A DNA stretch of 64,000 nt from the NCBI RefSeq assembly GCF_001522545.3, contig NC_031770.1, positions 90,657,849 through 90,721,848 of the forward strand, written 5' to 3'. The position numbers and the translations under genes are program-made. Shown here piece by piece: positions 11,754 through 25,790 of this stretch (position 1 is its first letter; each line of letters starts with the position of its first letter). The notes under the pieces are model-generated. The model was not told the DNA's origin. It ran no database searches and saw only the letters and a program-made list of their open reading frames with translations. The DNA is from Parus major (Eukaryota > Chordata > Aves > Passeriformes > Paridae).

Positions 11754-14700
11754 AAAAGCAGAATAAGGTATTTAAGAAGCACAGATAAGAAATTAATTGA
11801 CTCATACATTCTGTGATAGATGGCAGAATTTAATTATTGATAAAATAGTTTAACAACTGAGTATAAAAGTAGGAGAAGGGTTTGATTTATAAAAGACAGA
11901 TGTAGAAAAAGAAAGATAGTACCTAAAGCTACACAGAACCCTTAAATTTCAGCCTTTCTGAGATCCAGTATTAAAATCCTGTTCTGTAGGCATTTTTAAT
12001 TTTCATTTTTCTATTCATTTGGTATTTCTGATTCTTTTGTTGTTGTTTTTGCTCCTCATCTCTGGCCACTTGCTGGTTTTACCTCCCTGAAACATCTGCA
12101 GGAAAAACCAGTGCTACCAGGCACTTGGCCCAAGAAAGCTGGTCCAGGCTCACTGAGGTTCTCTAGGTGAGGATGAGAGTCAAGGTGAGAGAGGGCCATG
12201 GCTGGCTCTAGGGAATGGCAGGATAGCCCATGTTTTCCAGTTGCTCTGGTATTTGTTTGTGCAGTGGGAGTGATGGAAGTTCTTTACTTTGGACCTGTTA
12301 GAATTTGGTTAGTAGAATAAAGTTGGGAGACAGTTAACTTGGACAGAACTTTCTTCTAAAGGTTTTATTGTTTTTTTTTTTTTTCTTAAATTAAATTTTG
12401 TTTCCTATTCCAGCATTACACTTGAGACCATCATACAAACCCTCCTCTTTACACAGCTTTTGCTGCTCTAATTAATTCTCTTCTTTTCTTCTGTAGTCTC
12501 CCATCTCTCCTCCCTTCTGAAACTAGATCAAATAATAGAGGCAGGCTTCCAACTTTGTTGTTTGATGTGCTTTTATCACAAAATGAAGCAAAAATAAAAA
12601 GTGTGACTTTTTTATTATGATACTGTTTGTTGCTAAAATGAGGTCTCTGTGAAAAAAAAAAAATAAAAAAAGAGCTTTTAAGATACCAGTCAGCCATGTG
12701 ATAAAACCTCTCACTCTCCAACACGTGCCAAATCTTAGAAACACACCTGCTGTTGTTATATTAGTTTTAAGAACTCAGAGATGAAGGGTATAAAGTATCT
12801 CAGTCACCAAGCAGACTGCAGGATAATCCACTAATCCAGAGAGATGAAAGGAAATGCAGATTTTATGCCCTCTTGAGAGTGGCAGCTTGTCAAAAAATAG
12901 ATCCTTCTGCTCAGTTTGCCAGAAAAAGAGAGAAAAGAGAGAGAAAAGGTCTCTATCTCAGAGACACAAACACACATACATGGACACAATGAGAATGTCT
13001 GTGCTACAGCAGTACATAAATCAACACCCCTGGTAGAAATCAATGCCAAAACATATATTGATATGTACACCTATTTCTTTTAGGATGAGAAAGAAAGTAT
13101 ATTTGGGAGAGGAAGTAATTATCTTTGCATTTTAAAATATGAGGACAAAAAAATCCAGGGTATCCAACAGATGAAAATCAGAAAATAAATCTATTCTGTT
13201 ATGCAAAATAAACATTTTCTTCACAACATACACTAAAAATTAAAATTGCAGAATGCAATTGTTCTAGAAGAGTTTTAAGGTATCTTATTCAAATAAAAAT
13301 CATGGCCAATACACAAAACTTGCATGCTCCAGGGGTTTTGGAGGTCAGATTCTGCTGCCTTTATTCATGACAAATGCTACATTTACTTGCAATTAGTAAG
13401 CATCAATAATAAGAGACTAAGACAACTCTGGATTTACATTTTGTAATGTAGTCATACATTTTCATGTGAACCCCAGGTGTATATGAGAGATTTTTTTTAC
13501 TGGAGAAAGTGACCATATTGCTTTGAACACAGGAAAGAAAACCTGTGTGATCATTCCCATTTCTTCAGGTGCCTTGTATTTAATCTATTTTTTTTATCTT
13601 TTATGTTCACAGGGTGCAGAAGGTGAAGGTGAGGATGGAAAAGCATATCAGGCAAAATGTGGATAGAGTCAGCAGTAAAAGAAAAAAAAAATGCATGCTG
13701 TCTTCTACTGTGCAAAGCAAGCATAATTGCTGGCAGGAAGAAGTTTACACTTCTGGAAGGAAAAAATAACCAAAGAAAATTCTTCACAATATACAAGAAA
13801 AAATCTGAAAAAGAATAGATATTTTTTTTCTATTTCATGACATAAATCATGATTAACTTCGATTCTAATAAATTGTGCAAATAAATTTGCCTGGTCTGTA
13901 ATTTGCATTCTTCATTATATATTTTACAGAAACAGTACTGTCCATTCTCTGAGATGATGTATGTCATGATCAAAACTAAATGATGACAAATATTTAAACA
14001 TACAAGTATTACTTTAGCTCAAAAGCATAGTAAATTAAACAGATTCCTTTGAACTTTTGATGATAAATTAGTGAATATACATATATAGCACTGTTAATGT
14101 TCCTGTATTCAATAGGTGCAACAATGTATGTATAACAGTGCATACTCTTTGCAAGACTTTTTATGAAATACATTGAAAATTTGACCAATCTACCTTTAGT
14201 GGAAACTCTGATCTGCTGGGGAAGAAGTGTCATGATTCACAATATGGATATTGCTTTTAGAAGATGAGATGCTAGAGACAAGGTGCTAGAAATCAGCTTC
14301 ACTGTGTGTTAGGAAGTGAGGGGGTGATAGGAATAGGAAAGCATTACCTGCACTTGAGAGAGGGAGAGGGGCTTATCACTCTCACAGGGGAACACAAGGG
14401 AGGCTGCCAGTGCACAGGTTATAACCATGTAGAAGAACCCAGGATGCTTTTACCTATATATTAAACCCCTTTTTATGCTACCTTGCAATAGAATTGGTGC
14501 TGCTGGTTTGTCAAAGAAGCACCAAAACATTTTCCTGGCTCCTTATCCTTGTCCTGGCTGTAGCTTGGTTGACCTTCAGCCTCCGTTGCTCCTGGGAGCA
14601 GCAGAGGACTTGACCAAGTAAGGATAGACAGGGAGGATCTCTGGCTTCCTGCAGGGACATGAGCATGGCCACAGCTGCACTACTTGCCTGCTGGTCACTG

Positions 14701-15618
14701 TTGGGCTGGATAGCAATGGCTGTGTAGTACTGAAAGAGATTTCATGCTCTGCAAACCCTCTAGGCAAAATCGGTTTCCTTAAGCGCTGTGTTAAATGAGA
14801 AGGTTTGATATGGTATGAAATTCCCCTTGTAAGGACAATTATGGGAGTCCCATGAAAAAGAGAGGTCACAGAACAATTATTCCTTGGTCTCTTCCATGGG
14901 TTTTTTAAGGCATTTCAGAAGAACAAAGTGTTAAGAAGAGATTTCAAATGGAGCAGTGAAATGGCTTTTCGTATATTTATGAAGAGAAAAAGGCACAAGG
15001 TAGGGAAAGTAAGAAGGCTCTACAATCCCAGAGTATTAGTATTTGATGTTCATATTCATCCTATTATGCAGAAATGCAAAATTAGACTTAAATTCTTAGT
15101 TAAGAATGCTCTGAGGCTTCTACAAAGATAGGGAAATTAAAACCATTAAGATAAAGGTGATACATAGCTGCAACACATTTTAATGATTATTTGTTAAAAC
15201 AGCAGTACAGGTCTAATAATAATTGAACTGAATACAATTCCAGAAAACACCAGTTAAGCCATCCATAATGCATATAGACACAATGACTTAATTTGGTTGT
15301 TGTGTACCTCACTTGCATCCCTCCTGCCAGTGAGGTGGGTAAAATGATATGCTATAATATTCAGTTCCATTTCATGCAATCTTTGCCTTGAAATTGATGG
15401 CAATTATAATCAAAAAGGGTTTCTGAACAAACCCAGTTTCACAAGAACTCAGTAGAGATACAAACAGCACTCTCACTTCAGGTTTTTCTTTTTTTACCAT
15501 ATCATTCCATTTATATCTATTACATAGAAAAACATGTGCAAAGCCAAAAGAGACAGAGCATTAGGTGTTTGCAGATGCTGAGGAGTTGGAAGCATCTTCC
15601 TTTTTTGAAAGTGTCTTG
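11754..15618. other. AT-rich non-coding stretch
   Basis: The stretch contains a T14 tract at 12371-12384 and short A-runs near 12652-12670. Around 12060-12260 and 14260-14890 the GC content rises modestly, but no family could be named. The minus-strand frame at 14576-14869 has no recognisable domain. At 14494-14525 a short inverted repeat (TTGGTGCT/AGCACCAA) is present. Confidence 0.5.
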
Positions 15619-15947
15619 AGGGTGATAGTAAAAGGTTCTAAAATCTTAGAAAATTCGGAGACTTAGAAAGAAAGTTAGGTTTGGAAACCCCTGGAAAATG
15701 TAGGCCCTGAGAAATGTTAGGCCTTGTGCTTGCTAAAGATCAGGTCAAACTGCACCTGTATAGTCAGTATATGATAAATGATACAATTGTTAGATGTGAT
15801 TAGATGTAATTATAGTTTAAAGAACATGAGGAACAATGTTAGGGGGCTAAGGGGGGATCATGAGAAATCCATGTTTGGGTAAAAACAATGCATACAATAG
15901 AACAATGTAAATTTAATAATTAATATGTAAGTTGTATTATGATAGAG

Positions 15948-15954
15948 TATAAAA
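15948..15954 (+). promoter_or_regulatory. LTR TATA box
   Basis: TATAAAA sits 69 bp upstream of the AATAAA poly(A) signal inside the same LTR, the normal order for a retroviral promoter. Whether it is still used is unknown. Confidence 0.65.
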
Positions 15955-16022
15955 TATGTTCAACTCAAAACCAAATCGGGTCAGATTTGTGTATGTGTAC
16001 CCTTGACACCCAGAGCTTTTTA

Positions 16023-16028
16023 AATAAA
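16023..16028 (+). terminator. LTR poly(A) signal
   Basis: AATAAA lies about 50 bp before the right end of the LTR, marking the probable R/U5 border region. Confidence 0.65.
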
Positions 16029-16081
16029 GCACCTTCATATAATCATTCGTGATTATGTGTGTTCCTGAACACTAACAAGGG

Positions 16082-19000
16082 GATTGATGTCAATGCTTTT
16101 TTGCTTAAGGAAATTTGAGTCCACCTCTATTCTGGCAGTAAAGCAGTCAAGTCACTAAATTATAGTTTGTACCTGTATCTGGGAATACAATTCTCTCCTA
16201 TTGCTGGTGCTGCAGATTAAGTCTAAGGGGTCAAAATACCATTTTTCAGGTGTTCTGCAGTGAGTTGTTCTCAGTCTATCCTGTTGAAGAAAATTCACTT
16301 TGTGTAGTACACTGAAATATTTATTGTGGGTACTTCCATGACTTGGTTAGGACATTAAAAACAAAAGAAAAAAAAAACCAACCAAACAAGAAAAATCAAA
16401 AAAACCAAAAAAAACCAAGAGAACCAAAAACTCACTTTCTGCTTGCTCATATGAACAACGAATGTCCTTGCATAGTTAATATTTAATTTACCACCCTCAC
16501 CTAAGAAGTGAGTGATCTTAAATCTCACCCCTAGTTCAGTGCATGTTTAATTAAGAATGCAAAGTGGAATTACCCTGGTAAACAAGAATTAAAGCTCCTT
16601 CTCTTTGAAGCAGTGGTTTGGACTATCTTTTTGAAGGGGTCTACCAGTTCAGATGGTTCAAAGGTGCAAAGCAAAGCAAGATGTCTTTCTTTTGCTATGC
16701 TCTATTTTCTTCAGCATTAGGGGATTATTTGCACTAGGATTTTGTCTTTAGATCAGAAGCGAATTTTTCAAGTGACTCTCCCAATCACCTCTGGCTCCTG
16801 TACATTGGTTCCCACCAAAATACAAAGCCTGTGATCCAGCTGCACACAGCAAGTCAGTTCAGAGGGTCAAAACCACATTAATCTGAAGTAGTAAACCCTG
16901 AAAGGCATATAGTATAAATGCAAAGCCCTAATTGATTTTTCTCCCTACAAATTTGCAGTGACTGGACTACACTTCTAATGCAGAGAATAGCCTTAACTTT
17001 ATCTTTGCTGCAAGAATGATTTTCTTTTTCGATGACTTCAGCCTAGATACAAATCATTTAGAAGGGACCAAACCCACAATTTCTGACATTTCCACTGGTT
17101 GTAAGAATGAAAAGAAAGAATTTATTTAAATTATAACACACTTTTGCTACATTTGCAGATTTGATTTGCCCCATAAAAAGTTCCCATGCATATCTGCAAC
17201 CCCAGTTGAATTATAATTCTATACTAAAACATTTGAACCTGTAATATATTTTAGGAATAAAAATCAAGAAACTATCTGGATTGACATGAATTTTCAATAT
17301 AAAAGGTACAGGACCAACCAGCTTTTTATGGTATGGGGATAGGAAGGCTGACAATACAGGGTTTAACCTTCTTTAGGAAATGAAAAGTCTTAACAAATTC
17401 CTAGATATTATCTTATGGGGTATGCTTAATTATTATGAGCTGTTGACTAATCATAGACTGTCAAAAAATATGGTTCAGAACTGTTTGTGCAATGCAATTT
17501 CTCAGATAATTCTCTTTTAATACTGAGGCATTTTCTTTCTTGATTATTGATAATAGGGACTAGCTTTGGGGTTTTCTATTAGTGACATTCCAACACATGA
17601 TACTACTTTTATTAACTGTACCACCACTACTATGTTTTGGGGTTCAAGCCATGGTCTGCAGCCATCTCCAGAAAGATGTGAAATTAAGCAAGTGAAGAAT
17701 AAATTATTTACATCAGCTACAAATGCACCATTCACCCAAATGCTGCAAGCAATTAATTTCAAAAGCTATTCTAATGAATGGTATTCATGCTTCTAAAATG
17801 AACTAGTGTGGAACCTGCCAACTTCTTTCCAGAACAATCTGATATGAGACAACATTGAACGTCCAGAGGCTTTGAACAAGCAAGTTCAGGAAAGCACTGG
17901 GAGTATTAGAAGTCGTTTGAAATATGAGTGCACAGATATGTCTCTATGGAAAATTCATGCAAATTATTTCTGGATTCCTTTACTTCATTTTTTCCCCCTC
18001 TAAGATATTAACTATTTTAATATAGCCTTCTTGCTGAATTACAAACAGGACTCATTTTTGCTGATTATTTATTTCTTTGGCTCCTACTTGTAACACAGCT
18101 GAGCTTTATTTTAAGCAATCTTTTTTACTTCAAATCTCACACACAGTGCACTCTTCTGCGTGATCTGAATAGATTTAATTGTACTTTATTTGGGCTGGTA
18201 TTGAGTAAATGTAAATGGAAATGAAAAAAGAGGAAGGAATGGAGTAAAAGATTTGCCAAATTACACTCCAAAGGATAACCATATACTTGGTTAACAAAAT
18301 GTATTTTCAGTTTTCACTTTCATTCATTCACTCTTGTGAAACTGTAGGATATTCCCTGTAGCTTCCTTCATGCCAAATAGTGTACTTTCACAGACTGGTA
18401 CTTTAGCCAGTTGATTCTGATTACACAGATTGCATTTTGAATGCACGTAAGAGAAATACATTTTGAGTTCATTCAAGGTTGAATATTGTAATTGGTGTTC
18501 ACATTATAAGAATATCTCCTGATAACATAAAACACTTCTTTATGCTGCTGCATTTAAGTCCTCTGTAATCTTTTACAGATAAATATCACACCCATAGAAG
18601 TTCAGGTGATGTACTAAAATCCTTTCTACTGATCCCAGCAACTGTTTCTGTGCTATTATACTGAAGGAGCTCTGTGGGTTTTTATGTGAATTAAGTGACA
18701 ATTTGTTGAACAGAGCAATAGTCAGTGGGCAATGAAATAGTCTCAATGGGCAATGAAAGTGAAGTCATGTGCCATTTTAACTGGGGAACCAGATTACAGA
18801 CCCTTAAAATTATTTATAGGAAAGAGAGACTTGGAAACAAACATTAAAGACATTCAACACCTTGTAAAATCTAATATGTGCATATTTTAAAAAAATCACT
18901 TAAAATTTTGGGATATGTACATGTAACTATGACATAATCAAACTTGTCCTCAAATAAAACTGTGAGTGAAACTCATCTGTTATCCTCTCATTTATCTTGT

Positions 19001-20604
19001 ATTTATGCCTTTTTCACAAGTGCCTCTATATTATGCCCTTATTAATTCATGAATGTGTAAGTCTTTTTATTCATGTGTGCTTGGATGACAGTGTGTGTAA
19101 AACTCTTTTGTTAGAAAAGAGCAGGCAGTGAACACAAAATACTTGCCATATTTCTGTGTTGATGCACCTGAAAATAGAGATTCTCTTACTAGAAGCATCC
19201 ATGCTATTTCATGAATAGAAGAAACATCTCCAGGAGGTTATTTTGCATTTCTCTTAGCAGTTAAAGCAGCTGGTTCTGAGAGCATTTTTAATACCAGTTT
19301 CAGAAAAACAAATATACACAAATTTAGCTGTCCTCAGCATCCATTTCTGTGAAGGTAAAAAAAAAAAAATCTGATGAGGAAAAACAAGATCTACGAAAAA
19401 AGGGCAATGGCCAAATGACAAAAATGAGACATAAAAATAACAGTGCCCCCCACCCTCATTTTGTGTGAAGTTTTAAAACAGTTCAGAAAATTATTGTAGT
19501 GCATTTCAAAACGTCATCATAAGATTGATAGGAACTTATAAGGTGGCAATGAAAATAAACAAGATCCAAAGAGATCAGCATCAGGGAATAGGGATGTACT
19601 ACCTAATGTTGGCCACAAAGGAAAAGTTCATCAAGGATAGAAGGAAGCTTAAACAGAGAAGGCTGTTGAAGTTTGTATTATTCTGGCTTCCCTGAAGAGC
19701 TCTCTAGAGAATCTCAGTAGATTTACTGGGTTCAGTAACATGGCCTCTTGGTGGCTGATAAGGAAAAATTATTGTCAAAGAGATTCTGGTTTTATTGTGT
19801 GAGAATGTTTGCAGCTAGCTGGACACTTGGTGTTTGCCCTCAAGAGTTTTCATTGTGAGTGAAAAATCACATCTAAAAAGTTATGGATGCCTTTGAAAAT
19901 CATTCCTTGTCTCTATGATTGCCCTCTGTATGGATTTTACCTTTCACAAAAGCTTTGGAGGTGATGTGTGGCCACAGCAGTGCATCAGGCACAAACAAGT
20001 TTTCCTACAGTTCAGGTATTTTAAAGGGCTCTTACTATGTTATAGCCCACTGTCTGCAGCCAGATGCTGGATTAATTTTAGGCACTTTAGCTGACATCCT
20101 TGAAATTAATAGGAATTTTCCCTAATTCTCATCTTTGAACCATGCTGTCAAAACATCTTTTAAAAGTCGTCAGAGCCTCAGGGACACACGGTTTCTGAAA
20201 GAAGTGGCATTAGTAATAAAGCAACACAGAAAACATTTGTGAGTGTAGAGAGCTGATTAAAACAGATGCTCTGGTTTGGATCTCAGTAGGCACAATACAG
20301 TACATTTTATGACTGAAGATAATTATAGGATATTTGTGTGATTAAGTTTGCAATTTTCATATAAAATCAAAAAGAGCTATCTTCCATTGTTTCTTCTTCA
20401 GGCTGACTTTCCTTTGAAGTTGTGTTTTCTTTACCATTACTAAAAAAGACATTGAATGAAAAAGGCTTGTATTAAGTTACATTTCTGCAAAACATTTAGT
20501 TTCCAAATAAAAATTTTATTTTAAATAGAAATTTTAAATATCAAATATATGTTTTGTATGTCATATGGAGTAAAAACTTACCTAAGCATTCACAAAGGAG
20601 TACA
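16082..20604. other. AT-rich non-coding stretch
   Basis: An A-rich tract with AACCAAA words lies at 16356-16430. The rest is unique-looking sequence without a supported gene. The paired frames at 17544-17796 overlap on opposite strands and have no features. A short near-repeat (GGGCAATGAAA twice within 18726-18760) is visible. Confidence 0.5.
16356..16430. repeat. A-rich low-complexity tract
   Basis: A-runs are interrupted by CC and G (AAAACCAACC, AAAAAAAACCAAGAG). No transposon tail is recognised next to it. Confidence 0.75.
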
Positions 20605-21275
20605 GAGACAACGGCAGGTGGAGCAGCTCATCACTGTGCCCCAGCTCCCTGCCCCAGGCAGTCATCAGCCCATCACAGCCCTCTCTGTGAGCCCAGAGGA
20701 GCACAGGATGGGGGGAACACAAACTAAGGGTTGTCTCAGGAAAAGCTCATCTCCAGTGCCCCTCATCATGACAGGCCAAGAGGAGCAGCTCCATATCTCC
20801 TTCCAGACCATGGACACGCTGCCTAGAGGTTTTGTATATGGGATTGTGTAAGACTTATCATGGGATGTTTAGGGAAGAAACCAGAGGTGGAAAAGGGGAT
20901 GGATCCAGATGATTTGGGAGGAACAGCTGTGAGAAAATAAAGGTGTGAGGGGACAAACAGAGCTGGAAATGCATAAATAGCAGCTTTTCTGGCCATGCCT
21001 CTGCAAGGGTTGTGAGGCCCATGGGTGGATGGTATCAGCCCAGGCTAGGGTGGATTGTTGTGCCAACAGCTGGGCTGGACTGTGTGTCTGGGGCCAGTGA
21101 CCAGAGAGCTCCCAGTGAGTGATACCCCATGCCAGCCCCAGGTGGGACCAGCGCCAGAGCCTGTCTGGCTGCATTGCAGCACTGGGAGCCTGTGCAGGTG
21201 TGTGAGAGAATGCGTGGGTGCTGCTGGGGTCTCCTGGGGAGAGAGTGGCAGTCAGCTCTGTACAAACTTTTCTGA

Positions 21276-21337
<62 letters not shown>

Positions 21338-21685
21338 GTCTGAGCACCAGCAAGCAGAGTGGGGCTGTGCTTACACTGATTCACATGCCCAGGAACCAGC
21401 AACTCTGAGGCTGAGATCCAGGAGCAGTTACTGGGCAGATCGGGTGTCTGAGCCCAGCTGCAGGTGGGAGCCACAGTGCTCCTGTGTGCAGGTGTGTACT
21501 CACCTGTGAGCATGTGTATTCCCACCTGTGAACCTTCATCCTTCTCAGACAGAGAGGGAAAGGAGGATGAGGCTTGGTGCTGCCTCTTTCTGTGCAAGAG
21601 CTGTGTTGTGTCTGCTGTGTCTGTTGGGGTGAATATATGGGTTCTCATTTTGTATGATCAGGCAACGGATATCTCCTCAAGGTAA
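20605..21685. other. GC-richer block of unknown origin, possibly an old repeat
   Basis: The base composition rises sharply against the AT-rich flanks, and the block is full of CAG/CTG, CCC and GGG words typical of avian LTR or other repeat sequence. I could not name a family. It contains the (TG)28 microsatellite at 21279-21334. An uninterrupted minus-strand frame of 259 codons (20869-21648) crosses it, but its core is a Thr-His run read from the microsatellite and the rest has no domain, so I do not call it a gene. Overlapping frames on the other strand (21055-21408) give Cys-Val runs in the same way. Confidence 0.5.
21279..21334. repeat. (TG)28 microsatellite
   Basis: Fifty-six bases of uninterrupted TG dinucleotides. 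Perfect repeats of this length are usually polymorphic in birds and can adopt Z-DNA. Confidence 0.98.
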
Positions 21686-24600
21686 CATCCATGCTTGGCA
21701 GGATAAACCAAATGTCTTATGCATCTCTAGCCACTGAGTATTTAGGAATAAATTTTGAAACTATCAGGATGATGTCTGTTGTGTTTCTTCCAGGACATGT
21801 GACTAACCTCTGAGAGATTTTTTTGTCAGAGAGCCTCATTAATACAACTTAGCTGACTGAATAAAAACAAAGCTGAATAAAGCTAGGCTGGACTGCAAAG
21901 TATGCAACTGCAGTTATGGGATCCCCACCTGAACTAACAGATGTGTTTGGCACAGACAGTGCCATAAACAGTTAAATCAGTGGCAGGAGTCCCTTGGAAT
22001 CCTAGATGCCAAACTACTGTTTAATTTCATTTGGGATCCTTGAGATTCGATGCATATTATATCTTATTTTGATTTACTTCTTAATTTTCCAGTGTTTGCT
22101 TTCAGTCCAGGGTAGTTTAAGAAAAAAATTAAATTAAAATTCATAACGAAAGCTGTTGATGACTTTGCAATCTGAAATCTTTCTGATGGAGACTGCCTTG
22201 ACTTTAAACAAAGTACTCTTTTCAAATTCCAGTTATTCAGTCTAAATGGGCTGCCTTTGGCATCTGATTAAAATATGTAGGTATTATAATTTTTACTGTT
22301 CACTGTTGTGACAAATGATGTTAATGGACTTTTTTTTCTATATTAGTAAATTTTCATGGCTGTTTTGCAAAGCAGATGTAAATTAAAAGTCTAATATTAG
22401 AGCAGCAAATATTCAATTATTTTAAATAAAATAGTAATTATAATATAATATTATATAATATAAATAAAACCTGTAATAAAAATAATTACTATTATAATAA
22501 AATTTATTATAAATAATAAATATTTTATTAGAAATCAAAAACCCTTGTCATACAACAGCATAAACTTTACCCACTTATCATTTGCTAACTACAGTAATAA
22601 TTATATTCATTTACACAATTTACACTATCTAAATGGATGCCTTAAGGCATATCAAATCACATGCCTAGTGAGCCCATCTTTGATGATCTGATAATATATA
22701 CCTCCTGTCCTTTAGGGAAATATATGCTAATATGTATTTATCACATTTTATGATTAAAGTAAATAGAACTGTATTTTCATTACACAGACACTAAGTCTGA
22801 TGTGTTACTTGAAATACCAGAACAAAGCAAAGTTGGAGACATTGGGGTGCAGTGATTTTTGGTAGACACTGCCAATCTCCAATCACAGACATCTGCAAAA
22901 AACAAGTCAACAGAAAACCACCTGGTAAGTGATCATCACTGTTTCCCTCCTGTTGATCAGATTTGGGTTTTTCAAATTTTCCCGGTTCCTAGGCTCTGAT
23001 GCGAGGGATACAAGTGGCTCAGAAAGCAGCTGTGCCATGTGGGCCTCAAAGGAGCCAAAGTGGAGTACAAGGGAAAGAACAAATAAACAAGAAGATGCCA
23101 TGAGACCCAGTGGCCGGACACACAGAGGGACTACTCTGAAGCAAAACTATTATTGCCTCAGGCTCAAAGCAAAACAGAGCCATTGAAGTTAGTTGGCATG
23201 ATGCTGCAATTGTAATTTATATTAAAAATATGTATTAACAGAAATTACACCTTTGTCTTTATCTGCTTCATTACCATATAATGTCATTCATGAAATTCTG
23301 GTCTTTTGATCCGTTTTTTTACATCATGATGAATAAAGAAGAGTATTTTTGTTAAGACGCAGGGGATTTCTCCTTCCTGTTCTGTTAAATAGAGGCCACT
23401 AGTGAAGCATTTCATACTTCAGTGAAATATAATTTCACTGATTTATATATATCATTCAATATGATTTATGGATATAGCTATAGATATGTATACATGTATC
23501 CCTGCACTTTCTTACCTGCAAGCATGCACATGTGCAAATCCTTCAAATCCTATCCCAGGCCCTGAGTCCATCCAGAATCCAGGCACAGCCTCCATGTCTC
23601 CTGTCCCAGCTCTACTTTAGGTCTTCACAGACTCTGCTTTCCTCCTCACTGGCTAGTAAGTTTGAAGATAAGACAGACTGTGGTGATCAGGCACAAGACT
23701 TAGGCAAACAAGAGCAATTATCAGCTTATATGCACACAAATGGACTCTTATTCTGTATTTTCCTGCATTTGCTGCTCCCTGATCTGCTGTAAGTCTCAAC
23801 TTTCCTTGCCATTGCCCTTTACAATGAGTAATAAGCTTTGCACATTCTCACAATTCTTTTAAAATATCCCAGGACAAGTTTTACACACACCAAAGTCCTC
23901 CTCGAGTATTCTGTGGTAGGTTTGCTCTTTTCCATCAGAGCCTGTTTCCTTCTCATGAGGTATAAAGTTCTGGGTGGCACCCATTTGCCTGGTCAGTTTC
24001 TTCAGTGGCCCACCAGCCAGAAACATGAAGCTTAGATCTTTGCCACTGTCTCTATTATCTGCTGCTTATTACAGCTTGTGTGTATACGTGTTTGAGTAGT
24101 TTATTTTCTTGTTTCTTGTTTGCCTTTTACACTGAATAGCACTTGAACAGATATTGTTATAAACTACATGTGTTCTAACCTACGTATCCTTGCATATACC
24201 CTGAGGCTGTTCCTTAAGTTTCATGCTCTACCAAAACAGGGCTGCTAAGATTTATTATGGATCAGGATTTTTCTGTCTATGCCCTTCTTTTCTTCTGGAA
24301 ACTCATCATTGGCCATCCAGCTGCACTGAATCCTTCTGCTAGCATAATACAAATAGCACAGGTAGGTCTTAAAGAAGACACTGTGTTGGGCCATCAACCA
24401 GTAAATTCATCTTCAGGTTAGCTAAATGATCTTCTGAACAAACATCACCATACAGCTTTTCTGTTTCAATTACATTTTACTTTTCAGTATAATGCAATTT
24501 CCTATCACCTACTATATCTGTGACATGGCAATCAGGTTTTTAGTCTGCCTTAATAATGCCTGCTGCTGTGTAGCCACACTTACCCCAGCAGTCTCAGTGA

Positions 24601-25790
24601 AAAGCATTATGAGCCAAGACAGTTAAGGACAACCCTTCTAAACCATCCTTATTTTGCATGTGTGTGACTATTTATCACTCTGACATTCCTGTAAAGTGAG
24701 ATATGACTGAAGCTGGGACCTTCCTTCCCCTGGTTTGCTAGGATATTATTATGGTTCCAGCCATTAGAAATTCCCAGAGAGCTTTGAGTTGGCAGCAACA
24801 CTCATTTCATCTGTGAAGTATTTGAGGTCCATGCTTGACTGCTCATGGAAAATATCAGTCCTTCTGGTAAATACATATCTGCTATTCTACTGCCAACATT
24901 CAGTATGTTTGATGACAGTCAGTTCTTTCCTCCTAAAGACTCCATAAATTGGTGTCAGGAATAATTTTCAGAACAAAATAATTCTCAGCTTGCATTGCTT
25001 GCAATATTTGGTAGCACTACCAGTGTCTGTATAAAAGCCCTGTCTGTAGTCCTATGTCCCATCCCATATTACCCATGCCCAGTCTTTTAGGGTTATCTTC
25101 TGATACCTGAGAAATAAATATGATTCTAGGCAAAAACCCAGCCCAGGTGAGTGCAATGTCTTGCCTGAGAAAATGCAGCCACTGCTCTGTCCCCTGACAT
25201 TATTCCAGACTCACTTCAATAGGAAAATTAAGTGGGATTGACTTTAGCAAAATCCAAAATCAGCATCCATACTTATGTAACTCTGCTGTCTGTTTACTGA
25301 CTGCTTATTTCTTTTTTTCCATGGAAATGGAGGAGCTTAAGAAAGGATTTTGATTTTTTCTGTGAAGACTTGTGGTGATTTATTTCAATATATAATTAGA
25401 CATAGTAACCTTTAGGAAGTACTTTTTGGACAAAATAAATGCCAAAGTTGTAAGTGCATTCATGACATTTTAAAAAAACACCACCTTATTTATCTACAAG
25501 AGCACAGTATCATTGCTGTCTCCACATTATCTGTTTTCTTAACATACAGTATTTACTTACTATCCTTAGTGATATGATTCCCTTGACAGAGAAGAATGAT
25601 GACATTGGCTTTTACTAAGACACATACAGATATGCACACAGCACCTCAGGATAGTGCACAAGACTAAGGAATAAGAAACACTAATACACTCACTTAAAAA
25701 AATAATAATATTTTGCACAAAATACATATAGGACATGGAAACAGAGGAGAATAGAAATAAAGAAGGGTAATAATTTAAAGATAGAAATCT
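21686..25790. other. AT-rich non-coding stretch
   Basis: Apart from the extremely AT-rich stretch at 22414-22531, nothing is recognised. The overlapping frames at 22907-23186 lie on opposite strands and show no domain. Confidence 0.5.
22414..22531. repeat. AT-rich low-complexity stretch
   Basis: Nearly all A and T, with repeated TAATA, ATTAT and TATAATA words. Compositional repeat only. Confidence 0.8.

Larger units (their letters stand above)
15619..16081 (+). mobile_element. Endogenous retrovirus LTR, plus strand, with 4-bp target duplication
   Basis: The element is best placed at 15623-16077 (455 bp), bounded by TGATAG and CTAACA and flanked by AGGG on both sides (15619-15622 and 16078-16081). 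It carries a TATA box TATAAAA at 15948-15954 and a poly(A) signal AATAAA at 16023-16028, with the spacing expected of U3-R-U5. The 3' part (CGGGTCAGATTTGTG, CACCCAGAGCT, AATCATTCGTGATT) is typical of a retroviral R-U5 region. A 4-bp duplication is the habit of gammaretrovirus-like class I elements. Four bases can match by chance, so the left boundary is less certain than the right. No internal viral genes are adjacent. Confidence 0.78.

Noticed and set aside
20869..21648. 259-codon minus-strand open frame
   Set aside because: Its core is a Thr-His run read from the TG microsatellite, the rest lacks any domain, and frames on the other strand are open over the same bases. GC-rich composition explains it.
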